NCBI GenBank assembly: GCA_947044365.1
Contig: OX345638.1
Span: 3,305,201 to 3,369,200 of the forward strand
Reading direction: 5' to 3'
DNA from: Petrosia ficiformis
Lineage: Eukaryota; Porifera; Demospongiae; Haplosclerida; Petrosiidae
Length of the DNA stretch: 64,000 bases
Shown here: positions 22,846-37,000 of the stretch, piece by piece
How positions within the stretch are numbered: position 1 is the stretch's first letter
How the letters are laid out: every line of letters begins with the position of its first letter
Program-made: the position numbers and the translations under genes
The notes under the pieces: generated by a model
What the model saw: the letters and a program-made list of their open reading frames with translations, nothing else
What the model was told of the DNA's origin: nothing
Databases searched by the model: none

Positions 22846-23739
22846 TTTGAAGAAACCAAACCTTTTTAATTATATATAAACTTAATGAGTAATAAAATTA
22901 ATAAGAAATGCATATTGAAAAAGATGTAATCACAGATACATAATTATAGTGGCTACATAAATCTGAAACAATGTTCATAAAAATCTGTCAGTCCATTTTC
23001 TACTGCAGTGTTGTTTTGAAATACCAAACCTAAAATTGAAGTAAGGATAAAAGGTCTTTGTACACTAAAATTAAACCAATACTGTTTCGTAGTTCTACAA
23101 AACCACATGTCAACTAGAACACTATGCACTCATAAAGTTAACATTTATATGCATAAAAATCAACTAAGAGTGTTATAGTAGGAACAATTTAGGTAATAAC
23201 ACATTGAAGAAATTACTAAAGTGTCATTAATTTTAATGCTTCAAACAATAAAATTGTTATTGGCAATACTGTTAGTCCTCTTGAGCTTGTAGAATACTAC
23301 AATTAAAAACATAAAATCATAATTATTATACCCTATACTAAAACTAAAAGAAATCTGAGACAGCTAGTAAAATGATAACTAAAACTAAAACAGATTTTGA
23401 TACTAATACAATTATCACGCAGCTCAGCTTCCAACTGTAGAAAGTTTCTTCCAAAATTCTACGAAACACTAAATACCTGGATTGCATATACAAAATATAT
23501 ATAATATAATATAAATAATATACTATTATAATTATCATACAATGTATACTATTCCATGTGGTACTTAGTCCATTGATTTAATTGCAGTAGAATCAACTAT
23601 AATATTTCTTCTGCAGGATTGGTTTGCAATAAATAAGAACAAAAGAGAATAGAGTTGTAATACTGAGACGCCATGTGCTTACATTGAATACTAACATGAA
23701 ATAAAATTCAATTTCATTTGTCATAATTGAAGAAATAAC
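22846..23739. other. 5' flank of the fusion gene, no gene seen
   Basis: AT-rich DNA between the start codon of the fusion gene and the right array. Only short chance frames occur, such as a Leu/Ile/Val/Tyr-rich one at 23344-23538. Faint decayed subterminal motifs appear from about 23630 (aaaagagaatagagttgt). The promoter must be here, but nothing specific is recognisable. Confidence 0.55.
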
Positions 23740-26700
23740 TAGACTGATATTAATTTTCAATTGGTTACAATTAATAACTTCAATTAAGAACAGAACAGAA
23801 CAGGGTCTTTACACCAGATTCTAATTATACGACCTGACAAAACTTTCTATTACAAATATAGGAAATTAAATTCAAATATCTTTGCGACTGTGAATGAAAC
23901 ATCACTAGAATGATGTGAAATGATGAAGGGTGGGAAACAATAACTTTGATTAAGGACACAAAAGAATAGGGTCGTTATACCAGATTCTAATTATACGACC
24001 TGACAAAACTTTTTTTACAAATATAGGAAATTAAATTCAAATTTCTTTGCGACTGTGAATGAAACATCACTAGAATTATGTGAAATGATGAAGGGTGGGA
24101 ATCAATAACTTTGAATTAATGAATACAAAAGAATAGGGTCGTTATACCAGATTCTATTTATACGACCCAACGCAAATTCTATTACATTTGTTAACAATAC
24201 AGGAAATTAAATTCAAATTGCTTTATGATTGTGAATAAAGCATTACTAGAATGATATTAATTTCAATAGGTTACAATCAATAACTTGTAGTAAGAACAGA
24301 ATAGAACAGGGTCATTACACCAGATTCTAATTATACGACCCGACACAAATTCTATTACAAATATAGGAAATTAAATTCAAATTTCTTTGTGAGTGTGAAT
24401 GAAACATCACTAGAATTATGTGAAATGATGAAGGGTGGGAATCAATAACTTTGAAGTAATGAATACAAAAGAATAGGGTCGTTATACCAGATTCTAATTA
24501 TACGACCCAACGCAAATTCTATTACATTTGTTAACAATACAGGAAATTAAATTCAAATTGCTTTATGATTGTGAATAAAGCATTACTAGAATGATATTAA
24601 TTTCAATAGGTTACAATCAATAACTTGTAGTAAGAACAGAACAGAACAGGGTCATTACACCAGATTCTAATTATACGACCCAGCAAAACTTTGGTGGGAA
24701 TCAATAACTTTGAATTAATGAACACAAAAGAATAGGGTCGTTATACCAAAAGCTCATTGTTCGACCCAACTTTGTATTATACCTAGCTGTTAACAACATT
24801 GAAAATTAATTTCAAATTTGTTTGTGATACTGAATAATACATCACTAGATTAATATTAATTTTCAATTGGTTACAATCAATAACTTGTAGTAAGAACAGA
24901 ACAGAACAGGGTCATTACACCAGATTCTAATTATACGACCCGACAAAACTTTCTATTACAAAAATAGGAAAATAAATTCAAATTTCTTTGCGACTGTGAA
25001 TAAAACATCACTAGAATGATGTGAAATGATGAAGGGTGGGAATCCATAACTTTGAATTAATGAACACAAAAGAATAGGGTTGTTATACCAAAACCTCATT
25101 GTTCGACCCAACTTTGTAGTATAGCTGTTAACAATATTGAAAATTAATTTCAAATTTCTTTGTGATAGTGAATAAAGCATTACTACAATGATATTAATTT
25201 CAATAGGTTACAATCAATAACTTGTAGTAAGAACAGAACAGAACAGGGTCATTACACCAGATTCTAATTATACGACCCGACACAAATTCTATTACAAATA
25301 TAGGAAATTAAATTCAAATATGTTTGCGAGTGTGAATGAAACATCACTAGAATGATGTGAAATGATGAAGGGTGGGAATCAATAACTTTGAATTAATGAA
25401 TACAAAAGAATAGGGTCGTTATACCAGATTCTAATTATACGACCCAACGCAAATTCTATTACATTTGTTAACAATACAGGAAATTAAATTCAAATTGCTT
25501 TATGATTGTGAATAAAGCATTACTAGAATGATATTAATTTCAATAGGTTACAATCAATAACTTGTAGTAAGAACAGAACAGAACAGGGTCATTACACCAG
25601 ATTCTAATTATACGACCCAGCAAAACTTTGGTGGGAATCAATAACTTTGAATTAATCAACACAAAAGAATAGGGTCGTTATACCAGATTCTAATTATACG
25701 ACCCAACGCAAATTCTATTACATTTGTTAACAATACAGGAAATTAAATTCAAATTGCTTTATGATTGTGAATAAAGCATTACTAGAATGATATTAATTTC
25801 AATAGGTTACAATCAATAACTTGTAGTAAGAACAGAACAGAACAGAACAGGGTCATTACACCAGATTCTAATTATACGACCCAGCAAAACTTTGGTGGGA
25901 ATCAATAACTTTGAATTAATCAACACAAAAGAATAGGGTCGTTATACCAGATTCTAATTATACGACCCAACGCAAATTCTATTACATTTGTTAACAATAC
26001 AGGAAATTAAATTCAAATTGCTTTATGATTGTGAATAAAGCATTACTAGAATGATATTAATTTCAATAGGTTACAATCAATAACTTGTAGTAAGAACAGA
26101 ATAGAACAGGGTCATTACACCAGATTCTAATTATACGACCCGACACAAATTCTATTACAAATATAGGAAATTAAATTCAAATTTCTTTGTGAGTGTGAAT
26201 GAAACATCACTAGAATTATGTGAAATGATGAAGGGTGGGAATCAATAACTTTGAATTAATGAATACAAAAGAATAGGGTCGTTATACCAGATTCTAATTA
26301 TACGACCCAACACAAATTCTATTACATTTGTTAACAATACAGGAAATTAAATTCAAATTGCTTTATGATTGTGAATAAAGCATTACTAGAATGATATTAA
26401 TTTCAATAGGTTACAATCAATAACTTGTAGTAAGAACAGAACAGAACAGGGTCATTACACCAGATTCTAATTATACGACCCAGCAAAACTTTGGTGGGAA
26501 TCAATAACTTTGAATTAATGAACACAAAAGAATAGGGTCGTTATACCAAAAGCTCATTGTTCGACCCAACTTTGTATTATACCTAGCTGTTAACAACATT
26601 GAAAATTAATTTCAAATTTGTTTGTGATACTGAATAATACATCACTAGATTAATATTAATTTTCAATTGGTTACAATCAATAACTTGTAGTAAGAACAGA

Positions 26701-27179
26701 ACAGAACAGGGTCATTACACCAGATTCTAATTATACGACCCGACAAAACTTTCTATTACAAAAATAGGAAATTAAATTCAAATTTTTTTGCGACTGTGAA
26801 TAAAACATCACTAGAATGATGTGAAATGATGAAGGGTGGGAATCCATAACTTTGAATTAATGAACACAAAAGAATAGGGTCGTTATACCAAAACCTCATT
26901 GTTCGACCCAACTTTGTAGTATAGCTGTTAACAATATTGAAAATTAATTTCAAATTTCTTTGTGATAGTGAATAAAGCATTACTACAATGATATTAATTT
27001 CAATAGGTTACAATCAATAACTTGTAGTAAGAACAGAACAGAACAGGGTCATTACACCAGATTCTAATTATACGACCCGACACAAATTCTATTACAAATA
27101 TAGGAAATTAAATTCAAATATGTTTGCGAGTGTGAATGAAACATCACTAGAATTATGTGAAATGATGAAGGGTGGGAAT
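23740..27179 (-). repeat. Right subterminal repeat array
   Basis: Inverted counterpart of the left array. It carries the same monomers and the same third variant (gttcgacccaac with caaaacctcattg), at about 24956-25180 and 26756-26980. Diverged versions of that variant lie near 24740 and 26540. Both the 340-bp dimer and the 259-bp short dimer are present. It is about 3.4 kb against 6 kb on the left, so copy number differs between ends. An interior stretch of about 1.8 kb is repeated (24650-25220 resembles 26450-27020). Confidence 0.92.
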
Positions 27180-27672
27180 CAATAACTTAGAACAGAACAG
27201 AATAGGGTCGTTATTCCAGAATCTGACTGTTCGACCCAACTTTGTAATACACTTGTTAACTATATTGATTTCAATGGATTAATTAAGAACACAATAGAAC
27301 AGGGTCATTATAGAAGAATCTGATTATATAACACAACTGTACATTATTACATTTGTCAGCAACATAGGGAATTAACAGAAGGTTGTTATAATTGCAATCA
27401 CGAAATATATTTTGAATTGCTGTTGTTATCCATATAATTATATATTAGAATACAACAGTGTAATCATGTGACCTACATTCTTCTCTTAAGACTGGTGAAG
27501 GATGCAGCTACCAACCACAATCATCAACCAGATTACGAACTCCACACAATTGTACTACTTTTAATATTTCGAACTAAATTCGAAGGTAATGCCGTAATGG
27601 TATCGATCGAGTATTTAGAACGGGGGTCATTGATTCCGGTCCTTGTCCAAGTTTTGGCAATCGTAATACCTG
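27180..27672 (-). repeat. Right terminal inverted repeat, non-array part
   Basis: Reverse complement of 6377-6870 with few differences. The final base 27672 (g) is not matched at the left end. The frame starting at 27468 merely runs from this repeat into the satellite. Confidence 0.9.
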
Positions 27673-27680
27673 GACTCAGG
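27673..27680. repeat. Target-site duplication, right copy (gactcagg)
   Basis: Identical to 6369-6376, and continuous with satellite 1 on its right. Confidence 0.75.
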
Positions 27681-28529
27681 GAGACTCGTGGAGACTCACG
27701 AGTTTCATGGAGACTACTGGTGACCCATGAGACTCATAGAAACTGCTGGAGACTCATGAGACTCATCGAGCCTAATGGAGACTCATGAGACTCAGGGACA
27801 CTATTGGGGTCTAATGAGACTCAGAGACAGCTGGGGACTCATGAAACTCAGAAAAACTACCGTGGACTCATGATACTCATGAGAATCATAGAGACTGATG
27901 GGGACTCCAGAGACTCAGGGAGACCAAGGGAGACTCATAAGACTCAGAGAAACTACTGGGGACTCGCGAGACTCATGAGGCTCAAAGAGACTTCTGGGGA
28001 CTTATGACACTCAGACTACTGTGGAACCTGAGACCTACGAGAATCATCAGTCCACAGTAGTCTCTGAGTCTCATGAGTCTCCATTAGAATCCCTGAGTCT
28101 GATGATTCCCCATGGGTCTCTGATTCTCATGAGTATAATCAGTACACAGTTGTCTTTCTGAGTCTCATGAGTCCCCAGCTGTCTATGAGTCTTATTAGTC
28201 CCCAGTAATATCCCTGAGTCTCATGAGTCCCCATGAGTCTCTACGATTCTCATGAGTTGCTTGAGTCCACAGTAGTCTTTCAGAGTCTCATGAGTCCCTA
28301 GTAGTCTCTTGAATCTCATGAGTCCCCTGTAGTCTCTCTGAGTCTCATGAGTCTCCATTAGTCTCACTGAGTCCAATGAGTCCCCAGTAGTCTCCCAGAG
28401 TCTCATGAGTCTCCATTAGTCTACCTGACTCTCATGAGTCCACAGTAGTCTCTTTGAGCCTCATGAGTCCCCAGCAGTCTTCATGAGTCTCATGAGTCCC
28501 CACTCATGAGACTTACAGTGACTACTGTG

Positions 28530-31302
28530 GACTCATGAGACTCAGGTAGACTAACGAAGACTCATGAGACTCTGGGAGACTACTGGGGAGACATGAGATT
28601 CCGGCTTACTAATGGAGACAGATGAGACTCCGGGAAACTACTTAGGACTCATGAAACTCTGGATAGTAATAAAGACTGAAAGGGATTCGTGAGACTCAGA
28701 AAGACTACTGTGGATTCATGAGACTCAGGAAGACTGCCGGGGACTCAATAGGCTAAAAGAGACTACTGTGGACTCATGAGACTCTGGTAGACTAATGGAG
28801 ACTCATGAGCCTCAGGGAGACTACTGGAGACTCATGAGACTCAGGTAGACAAATGGAGACTCTTGAGACTCAGTGACTACTGGGGACTCATGAGAATCAT
28901 AGAGAATCACGAAGACTCGTGAGACTCTGGGAGACTATCGTACAGTATTCTCTTTGAGTCTCATGAGTCTCCAGTAGTCTCCCTGAGTCTCATAAGTCTC
29001 CAATAGTCTCCATGAGATTCATGATTCCCCATGAGTCTATGATTCTCATGAGTATCATGAGTCCACAGTAGTTTTCTGAGTCTCATGAGTCCCCAGCTGT
29101 CTCTATGACTCTCATTAGTCCCCAGTAGTGTACCTGAGTCTCATGAGTTTCCATTAGTCTCGCTGAGTCTCATGAGTCTCTAATAGTCTCCCTGAGACTC
29201 ATGAGTTTCCATTAGTCTATCTGGGTATCATGAGTCACTAGTAATGCCAATGAGACTCATGACTCCCCTGGAGTCTCCCAGAGTGTCATGAGTCTCCATT
29301 ATTCCACGTGAGTCTCATGAAACTAGTAGAGACTACTGTGGACTTTTGAGACTCATGAGACTAATAGAGACTCTTAGTGACTCATGAGACTCAGGTAAAC
29401 AAATGGGGACTTATGAGACTCAGGGAGACTCATAGAGACTGCTAGGGACTCAGACTACTCAGAGACTCAGAAAAACTACTGTGGACACAACAGACTCATG
29501 AGAATCATAGAGACTCATGAGGACTCATGAGACTCAGGTAGACTATTGGAGACTCATGAGACTCAGAGACTACTGGGGAGTCATGAGACTCCGGGTGACA
29601 AATGGAGACTCATGAGACTCAAGGAGACTACTGGGAACTCATGAGAATCAGGGACACCTCTGGGGATTAATCAAACTTCTAGAGACAGCTGGGGACTCAT
29701 GAGACTCAGAAAGACTACTTTGGACTCATGATACTCATGACAATCATAGAGACTCAAGGGGAATCATGAGACTCGGGGAGACTATTGGAGACTCATGAGA
29801 CTCAGAGACTACTGGGGAGTCATGAGACTCCGGGTGACAAATGGAGACTCATGAGACTCAAGGAGACTACTGGGGACTCATGAGAATCAGGGAGACTATT
29901 TAGTACTCATGAGACTCGGGATAGTAATAAAGACTAAAGGGGATTCATTAGTCAGAAAGACTACAGTGGACTCATGAGACTCATTAGCCTCAGAAACTCA
30001 TTGGGACTCATGAGACTCATGGATACTGCTGGAGACACATAATCCACAAAATATACTGTGGACTCATTAGACTCATGAGAATAGACTCGAGGACTCATGA
30101 GACTCAGGGAGACTAATGGAGACTAATGGAGACTCTTGAGGCTCAGAGAGATTGTTGGGATTCATGAGACTCAGAAAGACTACTGTGGACTCTGGAGACT
30201 CATAGAGACTGCTGGGGAGTCATGAATCTCAGAGAGACTACTGGAAACTCATGAGACTCATGAAGACTGCTGGGGACTCCTGAGGCTCAAAGAGACTACT
30301 GTGGACTCATGAGACTTCGTTAGATTAATGGAGACTCATGAGACTCAGGGAGACTACTGGGGGCTCATGAGTCTTCCTTAGTCTCCCTGAGTCTCTGGAT
30401 TCCCCATCAGTCTCTATGATTCTCATGAGTATCATGAGTCCACAGTAATCTTTCTGAGTTTCTGAGACTCATGAAGACTGCTGGGGACTCATGAGGCTCA
30501 AAGAGTCTACTGTGGACTCATGAGACTCCGGGAGACTACTGGGGATTAATGAAACTCAAAGACTACTGGAGACTCATGAGCCTCATAGAGACTACTGGGG
30601 AGTCATGAGACTCCGGGTGACAAATGGAGACTCATGATACTCAAGGAGACTACTGGGGACTCATGAGAATCAGGGAGACTATTTAGTACTCATGAGTCTC
30701 TGGATAGTAATAAAGACTAAAGGGGATTCATGAGTCAGAAAGACTATAGTGGACTCGAGACTCAATAGCCTCAGAAACTCATTGGGACTCATGAGACTCA
30801 TGCATACGGCTGGAGACCCATAATCCACAAAATCTACTGTGGACTCATTAGACTCATGAGAATAGACTCATGAGGACTCATGAGACTCAGGGAGACTAAG
30901 GGAGACTCTTGAGACTCAGTGAGACTACTGGGGACTGATGAGACTCAGCGAGACTGACGGAGACTCATGAGTCTCAGAAAGAATACTTGGGACTCACGAG
31001 ACTCATGAGAATCATAGAGACTGCTGGGGACTCATGAGACTCAGAAAGAGTACTGCGGACTCTTGAGACTCATAGAGACTGCTGGGGAGTCATGAGACTC
31101 ATAGAATCTACTGGGGATTCACAAGACGCATAGAGACTTCTCTAGACTCATGAGACTCAGGTAGCGTAACCTCAGACTCCAGAGACTCAGGGAAACTACT
31201 GGGGAATCATCAGACTCATGACACTAATAAAGACTAAAGGGGACTCATGGGACTCAGACTACTGTGGACTCTTGAGACTCATGAGAATCAGAGACTCATG
31301 GG
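28530..31302 (+). repeat. 2,773-bp higher-order satellite duplication, copy 1
   Basis: Nearly identical to 31303-34075 at a constant offset of 2,773 bp. For example, ctaacgaaga is at 28551 and 31324, and gggctcatgagtcttcc at 30361 and 33134. Each copy contains four orientation switches, so the whole mosaic was duplicated as a block. Confidence 0.88.
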
Positions 31303-34075
31303 GACTCATGAGACTCAGGTAGACTAACGAAGACTCATGAGACTCTGGGAGACTACTGGGGAGACATGAGATTCCGGCTTACTAATGGAGACAGATGAGA
31401 CTCCGGGAAACTACTTAGGACTCATGAAACTCTGGATAGTAATAAAGACTGAAAGGGATTCGTGAGACTCAGAAAGACTACTGTGGATTCATGAGACTCA
31501 GGAAGACTGCCGGGGACTCAATAGGCTAAAAGAGACTACTGTGGACTCATGAGACTCTGGTAGACTAATGGAGACTCATGAGCCTCAGGGAGACTACTGG
31601 AGACTCATGAGACTCAGGTAGACAAATGGAGACTCTTGAGACTCAGTGACTACTGGGGACTCATGAGAATCATAGAGAATCACGAAGACTCGTGAGACTC
31701 TGGGAGACTATCGTACAGTATTCTCTTTGAGTCTCATGAGTCTCCAGTAGTCTCCCTGAGTCTCATAAGTCTCCAATAGTCTCCATGAGATTCATGATTC
31801 CCCATGAGTCTATGATTCTCATGAGTATCATGAGTCCACAGTAGTTTTCTGAGTCTCATGAGTCCCCAGCTGTCTCTATGACTCTCATTAGTCCCCAGTA
31901 GTGTACCTGAGTCTCATGAGTTTCCATTAGTCTCGCTGAGTCTCATGAGTCTCTAATAGTCTCCCTGAGACTCATGAGTTTCCATTAGTCTATCTGGGTA
32001 TCATGAGTCACTAGTAATGCCAATGAGACTCATGACTCCCCTGGAGTCTCCCTGAGTGTCATGAGTCTCCATTATTCCACGTGAGTCTCATGAAACTAGT
32101 AGAGACTACTGTGGACTTTTGAGACTCATGAGACTAATAGAGACTCTTAGTGACTCATGAGACTCAGGTAAACAAATGGGGACTTATGAGACTCAGGGAG
32201 ACTCATAGAGACTGCTAGGGACTCAGACTACTCAGAGACTCAGAAAAACTACTGTGGACACAACAGACTCATGAGAATCATAGAGACTCATGAGGACTCA
32301 TGAGACTCAGGTAGACTATTGGAGACTCATGAGACTCAGAGACTACTGGGGAGTCATGAGACTCCGGGTGACAAATGGAGACTCATGAGACTCAAGGAGA
32401 CTACTGGGAACTCATGAGAATCAGGGACACCTCTGGGGATTAATCAAACTTCTAGAGACAGCTGGGGACTCATGAGACTCAGAAAGACTACTTTGGACTC
32501 ATGATACTCATGACAATCATAGAGACTCAAGGGGAATCATGAGACTCGGGGAGACTATTGGAGACTCATGAGACTCAGAGACTACTGGGGAGTCATGAGA
32601 CTCCGGGTGACAAATGGAGACTCATGAGACTCAAGGAGACTACTGGGAACTCATGAGAATCAGGGAGACTATTTAGTACTCATGAGACTCGGGATAGTAA
32701 TAAAGACTAAAGGGGATTCATTAGTCAGAAAGACTACAGTGGACTCATGAGACTCATTAGCCTCAGAAACTCATTGGGACTCATGAGACTCATGGATACT
32801 GCTGGAGACACATAATCCACAAAATATACTGTGGACTCATTAGACTCATGAGAATAGACTCGAGGACTCATGAGACTCAGGGAGACTAATGGAGACTAAT
32901 GGAGACTCTTGAGGCTCAGAGAGATTGTTGGGATTCATGAGACTCAGAAAGACTACTGTGGACTCTGGAGACTCATAGAGACTGCTGGGGAGTCATGAAT
33001 CTCAGAGAGACTACTGGAAACTCATGAGACTCATGAAGACTGCTGGGGACTCCTGAGGCTCAAAGAGACTACTGTGGACTCATGAGACTTCGTTAGACTA
33101 ATGGAGACTCATGAGACTCAGGGAGACTACTGGGGGCTCATGAGTCTTCCTTAGTCTCCCTGAGTCTCTGGATTCCCCATCAGTCTCTATGATTCTCATG
33201 AGTATCATGAGTCCACAGTAGTCTTTCTGAGTTTCTGAGACTCATGAAGACTGCTGGGGACTCATGAGGCTCAAAGAGTCTACTGTGGACTCATGAGACT
33301 CCGGGAGACTACTGGGGATTAATGAAACTCAAAGACTACTGGAGACTCATGAGACTCATAGAGACTACTGGGGAGTCATGAGACTCCGGGTGACAAATGG
33401 AGACTCATGATACTCAAGGAGACTACTGGGGACTCATGAGAATCAGGGAGACTATTTAGTACTCATGAGTCTCTGGATAGTAATAAAGACTAAAGGGGAT
33501 TCATGAGTCAGAAAGACTATAGTGGACTCGAGACTCAATAGCCTCAGAAACTCATTGGGACTCATGAGACTCATGCATACGGCTGGAGACCCATAATCCA
33601 CAAAATCTACTGTGGACTCATTAGACTCATGAGAATAGACTCATGAGGACTCATGAGACTCAGGGAGACTAAGGGAGACTCTTGAGACTCAGTGAGACTA
33701 CTGGGGACTGATGAGACTCAGCGAGACTGACGGAGACTCATGAGTCTCAGAAAGAATACTTGGGACTCACGAGACTCATGAGAATCATAGAGACTGCTGG
33801 GGACTCATGAGACTCAGAAAGAGTACTGCGGACTCTTGAGACTCATAGAGACTGCTGGGGAGTCATGAGACTCATAGAATCTACTGGGGATTCACAAGAC
33901 GCATAGAGACTTCTCTAGACTCATGAGACTCAGGTAGCGTAACCTCAGACTCCAGAGACTCAGGGAAACTACTGGGGAATCATCAGACTCATGACACTAA
34001 TAAAGACTAAAGGGGACTCATGGGACTCGAACTACTGTGGACTCTTGAGACTCATGAGAATCAGAGACTCATGGG
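31303..34075 (+). repeat. 2,773-bp higher-order satellite duplication, copy 2
   Basis: Tandem partner of 28530-31302. Differences are rare: ctcccagagtgtc in copy 1 against ctccctgagtgtc here, and gttagattaatgg against gttagactaatgg. This indicates a recent event. It ends where copy 1 would continue with agactaacgaag but here reads gagtctactggg. Confidence 0.88.
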
Positions 34076-37000
34076 GACTCATGAGACTCAGGGAGTCTAC
34101 TGGGTACTCATGAGAATCATGAGACCCCTAGAGACTTCTGGGGTCTGATGAGACTCAGACTACTGTGGACTCATGAGACTCAGAGACTGCTGGGGACTTA
34201 TGAGACTCAGTACTGGAGTGTCATGAGACTCAGGGAGACTATCTGGGACTCATGAGACTCTGCGAGACTAATGGAGACTTATGAGACTCAGAGATTACTG
34301 TGGACTGATGATTCTCATAGGTCTCAGTGTCCACAGTAGTCTGAGTGTCATAAGTCCCCAGAAGTCTCTTTGAGCCTCATGAGTCTCGCGAGTCCCCAGT
34401 AGTTTCTCTGAGTCTCATGAGTTTCCCTTAGTCTTCCTGAGTCTGATGATTCGCAATGGGTCTCTGATTCTCATGAGTATAATCAGTACACAGTTGTCTT
34501 TCTGAGTTGCATGAGTCCCCAACTATCTCTGAGTCTCATTAGACCCCAATAGTGTCCCTGAGTCTCATGAGTCTCCATTAGGCTCGATGAGTCTCTTGAG
34601 TTTCCAGCAGTCTTTATGAGTCTCATGGGTCACCAGTAGTCTCCATGAAACTCGTAGAGAATCATGAGACTCAGGGAGACTAATGGAGACTCATGAGACT
34701 CAGGGAGACTACTGGGGAGACATGAGACTCTGGGTAACAAATGGAGACTCATGAGACTCAGGGAGACTATTTAGGATTCATGGGACTCTGGATAATAATA
34801 AAGACTAAAGGGGATTCATGAGACTCAGAAAGACTACTGTGGACTCTTGAGACTCATAGAGACTGCTGGGGAGTCATGAGACTCATGAAAACTGCTGGGG
34901 ACTCATGAGGCTCAGGTAGACTAATGGAGACTCTTGAGACTCATGAGAATCATAGAGAATCACGAAGACTCGTGAGACTCTGGGAGACTATTGTACAGTA
35001 TACTCTTTGAGTATCATGAGTCCCCAGTAGTCACTGAGTCTCAAGAGTCCCCAGCAGTCTCTAAGAGTATCATGAGTCTCCAGTAGTCTCCCTGGTTATC
35101 ATAAGTCTCCAATAGTCTCCCTGAGATTCATGATACCCCACGAGGCTATGATTCTCATGAGTATCATGAATCCACAGTAGTTTTCTGAGTCTCATGAGTC
35201 CCCAGCAATCTCCATGAGTCTCATTAGTCCCCAGTAGTGTACCTGAGTCTCATGAGTCTCCATTAGTCTCGCTGAGTTTCATGAGTCCCAAATAGTCTCC
35301 CTGAGGCTCATGAGTTTCCATTAGTCATTCTGGGTATCATGAGTCACTAGTAAAGTCAATGAGACTCATTTCTCCTCAGGAGTCTCCCTGAGTGTCATGA
35401 TTATCCATTAGTCTCCCTGAGTCTCGAGTTCCAATGAGTCTGTGATATTCATGAGTCTCATGAGTCCACACTAGTCTTTCTGAGTCTCATGAGTACCCAG
35501 TAGTTTCTGAGACTCATGAGTCTCCATTTGTCTCCCTGAGTCTCATGAGTCCCAATGAGTTTATGATTCTAATGAGTCCACAGTAGTCTGAGTCTCATGA
35601 GTGCCTAGAATTTTTTATGAGTCTCATGTGTCTCCTGAGTCTCCAGTAGTCTCCCTGAGACTCATGAGTTTCCATTATTCTCCCTAAGTCTCATGAGCCC
35701 ATACTCATGATTCCACAGTAGTCTTTCTGAGTCTCATGAGTCGCTGAGTCTCATATGTCTCCTTTAGTCTATTATTATCATGAGTCTCATTAGCCAGTGT
35801 AGTTTCCCCGAGTCTCACGTGTCTCCATTAGTCTCGCTGAGTCTCATGATTCCCTAGAAGTTTCCCTGAGTCTCATGAGTGACCATTATTCTACCTGAGT
35901 CTCATGAAACTAATACAGACTACTGTTGACTTTTGAGACTCATGACACTCATAGAGACTCTTAGGGACTCATGAGACTCAGGTAAACAAATGGGGACTTA
36001 TGAGACTCAGGGAGACTCATAGAGACTTCTAGGGACTCATGAGACTCAGAAAGACTACTGTGGACACAAGAGACTCATGACAATCATAGAGACTCAAGGG
36101 GAATCATGAGACTCAGGGAGACTATTGGAGACTTTTGAGACTCATGAGAATCATAGAGACTCGTGAGGACTCATGAGACTCAGGTAGACTACTGGGATTC
36201 CTGAAAGTCATAGAGACTACTGGGGATTCAGGTAGACTAATGGAGAATCAAGAGACTCAGGCAGAATATTGGGGAATCATGAGACTCAACGAGACTATTG
36301 GAGACTCATGAGACTCAGGGACACTACTGGGTATTAATGAAACTCATAGAGACATCTGGGGACTCATGAGACTCAGAAAGACTACTTCGGACTCATGATA
36401 CTCATGACAATCATAGAGACTCAAGGGGAATCATGAGACTCAGGGAGACTATTGGAGACTTTTGAGACTCAGGAAGACTACTGGAGACTCGTGAGGCTCA
36501 TAGAGACTGCTGGGGACTCATGAGACTCATAGACTACTGGGGACACAGGAGACTCATAGAGACTGCTGGGGACTCATGAGAGTCAAAGAGACTACTGTGG
36601 ACTCACGAGACTCAGGTAGACTAATGGAGACTCATGAGACTCAGGGAGACTACTTAGAACTCATGAGACTCTTGATACTAATAAAGAGTAAAGGGGACTC
36701 TGGGGACTCATTAGACTCAAAAGACTACTGTGACTCATTAGACTCATACAGACTGCTGGGGACTCATGAGAGTCAAGGAGACTACTGTGGACTCATGGGA
36801 CTCCGATAGACTAATGGAGACTCATTAAACTCAGGGAGACTCAGGGAGACTCAGGGAGACCCATAGAGACTGCTAGGGACTCATGAGACTCAGAAAGACA
36901 GCTGGGGACTCATGAGATTCAGAAAGACAACTGTGTACTGATTATACTCATGAGCATCATAGTGACCCATGGGGAATCATCAGACTCAGGGAGACTAATG

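Larger units (their letters stand above)
6377..27672. mobile_element. 21.3-kb KDZ/Zisupton-like DNA transposon with giant inverted ends
   Basis: A complete insertion interrupts satellite 1. Its ends are inverted copies: AGGTATTACGATTGCC begins at 6377, and the complement of the same word closes at 27671. Long inverted ends lead into inverted arrays of subterminal repeats, about 6.1 kb on the left and 3.5 kb on the right. The interior holds two convergent intact genes: a KDZ-family transposase on the plus strand, and an OTU/PHD/Ulp1/SET fusion protein on the minus strand. AT-rich spacers contain LINE fragments. One terminal base is asymmetric (27672 has no partner at the left), possibly a small end deletion. 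Assignment to KDZ rests on the transposase motifs, the termini and the 8-bp target duplication. Element-level family naming would need a repeat library. Confidence 0.93.

Noticed and set aside
23344..23538. 64-codon minus-strand frame rich in Ile, Leu, Val and Tyr
   Set aside because: Composition follows from AT-rich DNA; no domain, no splice partners.
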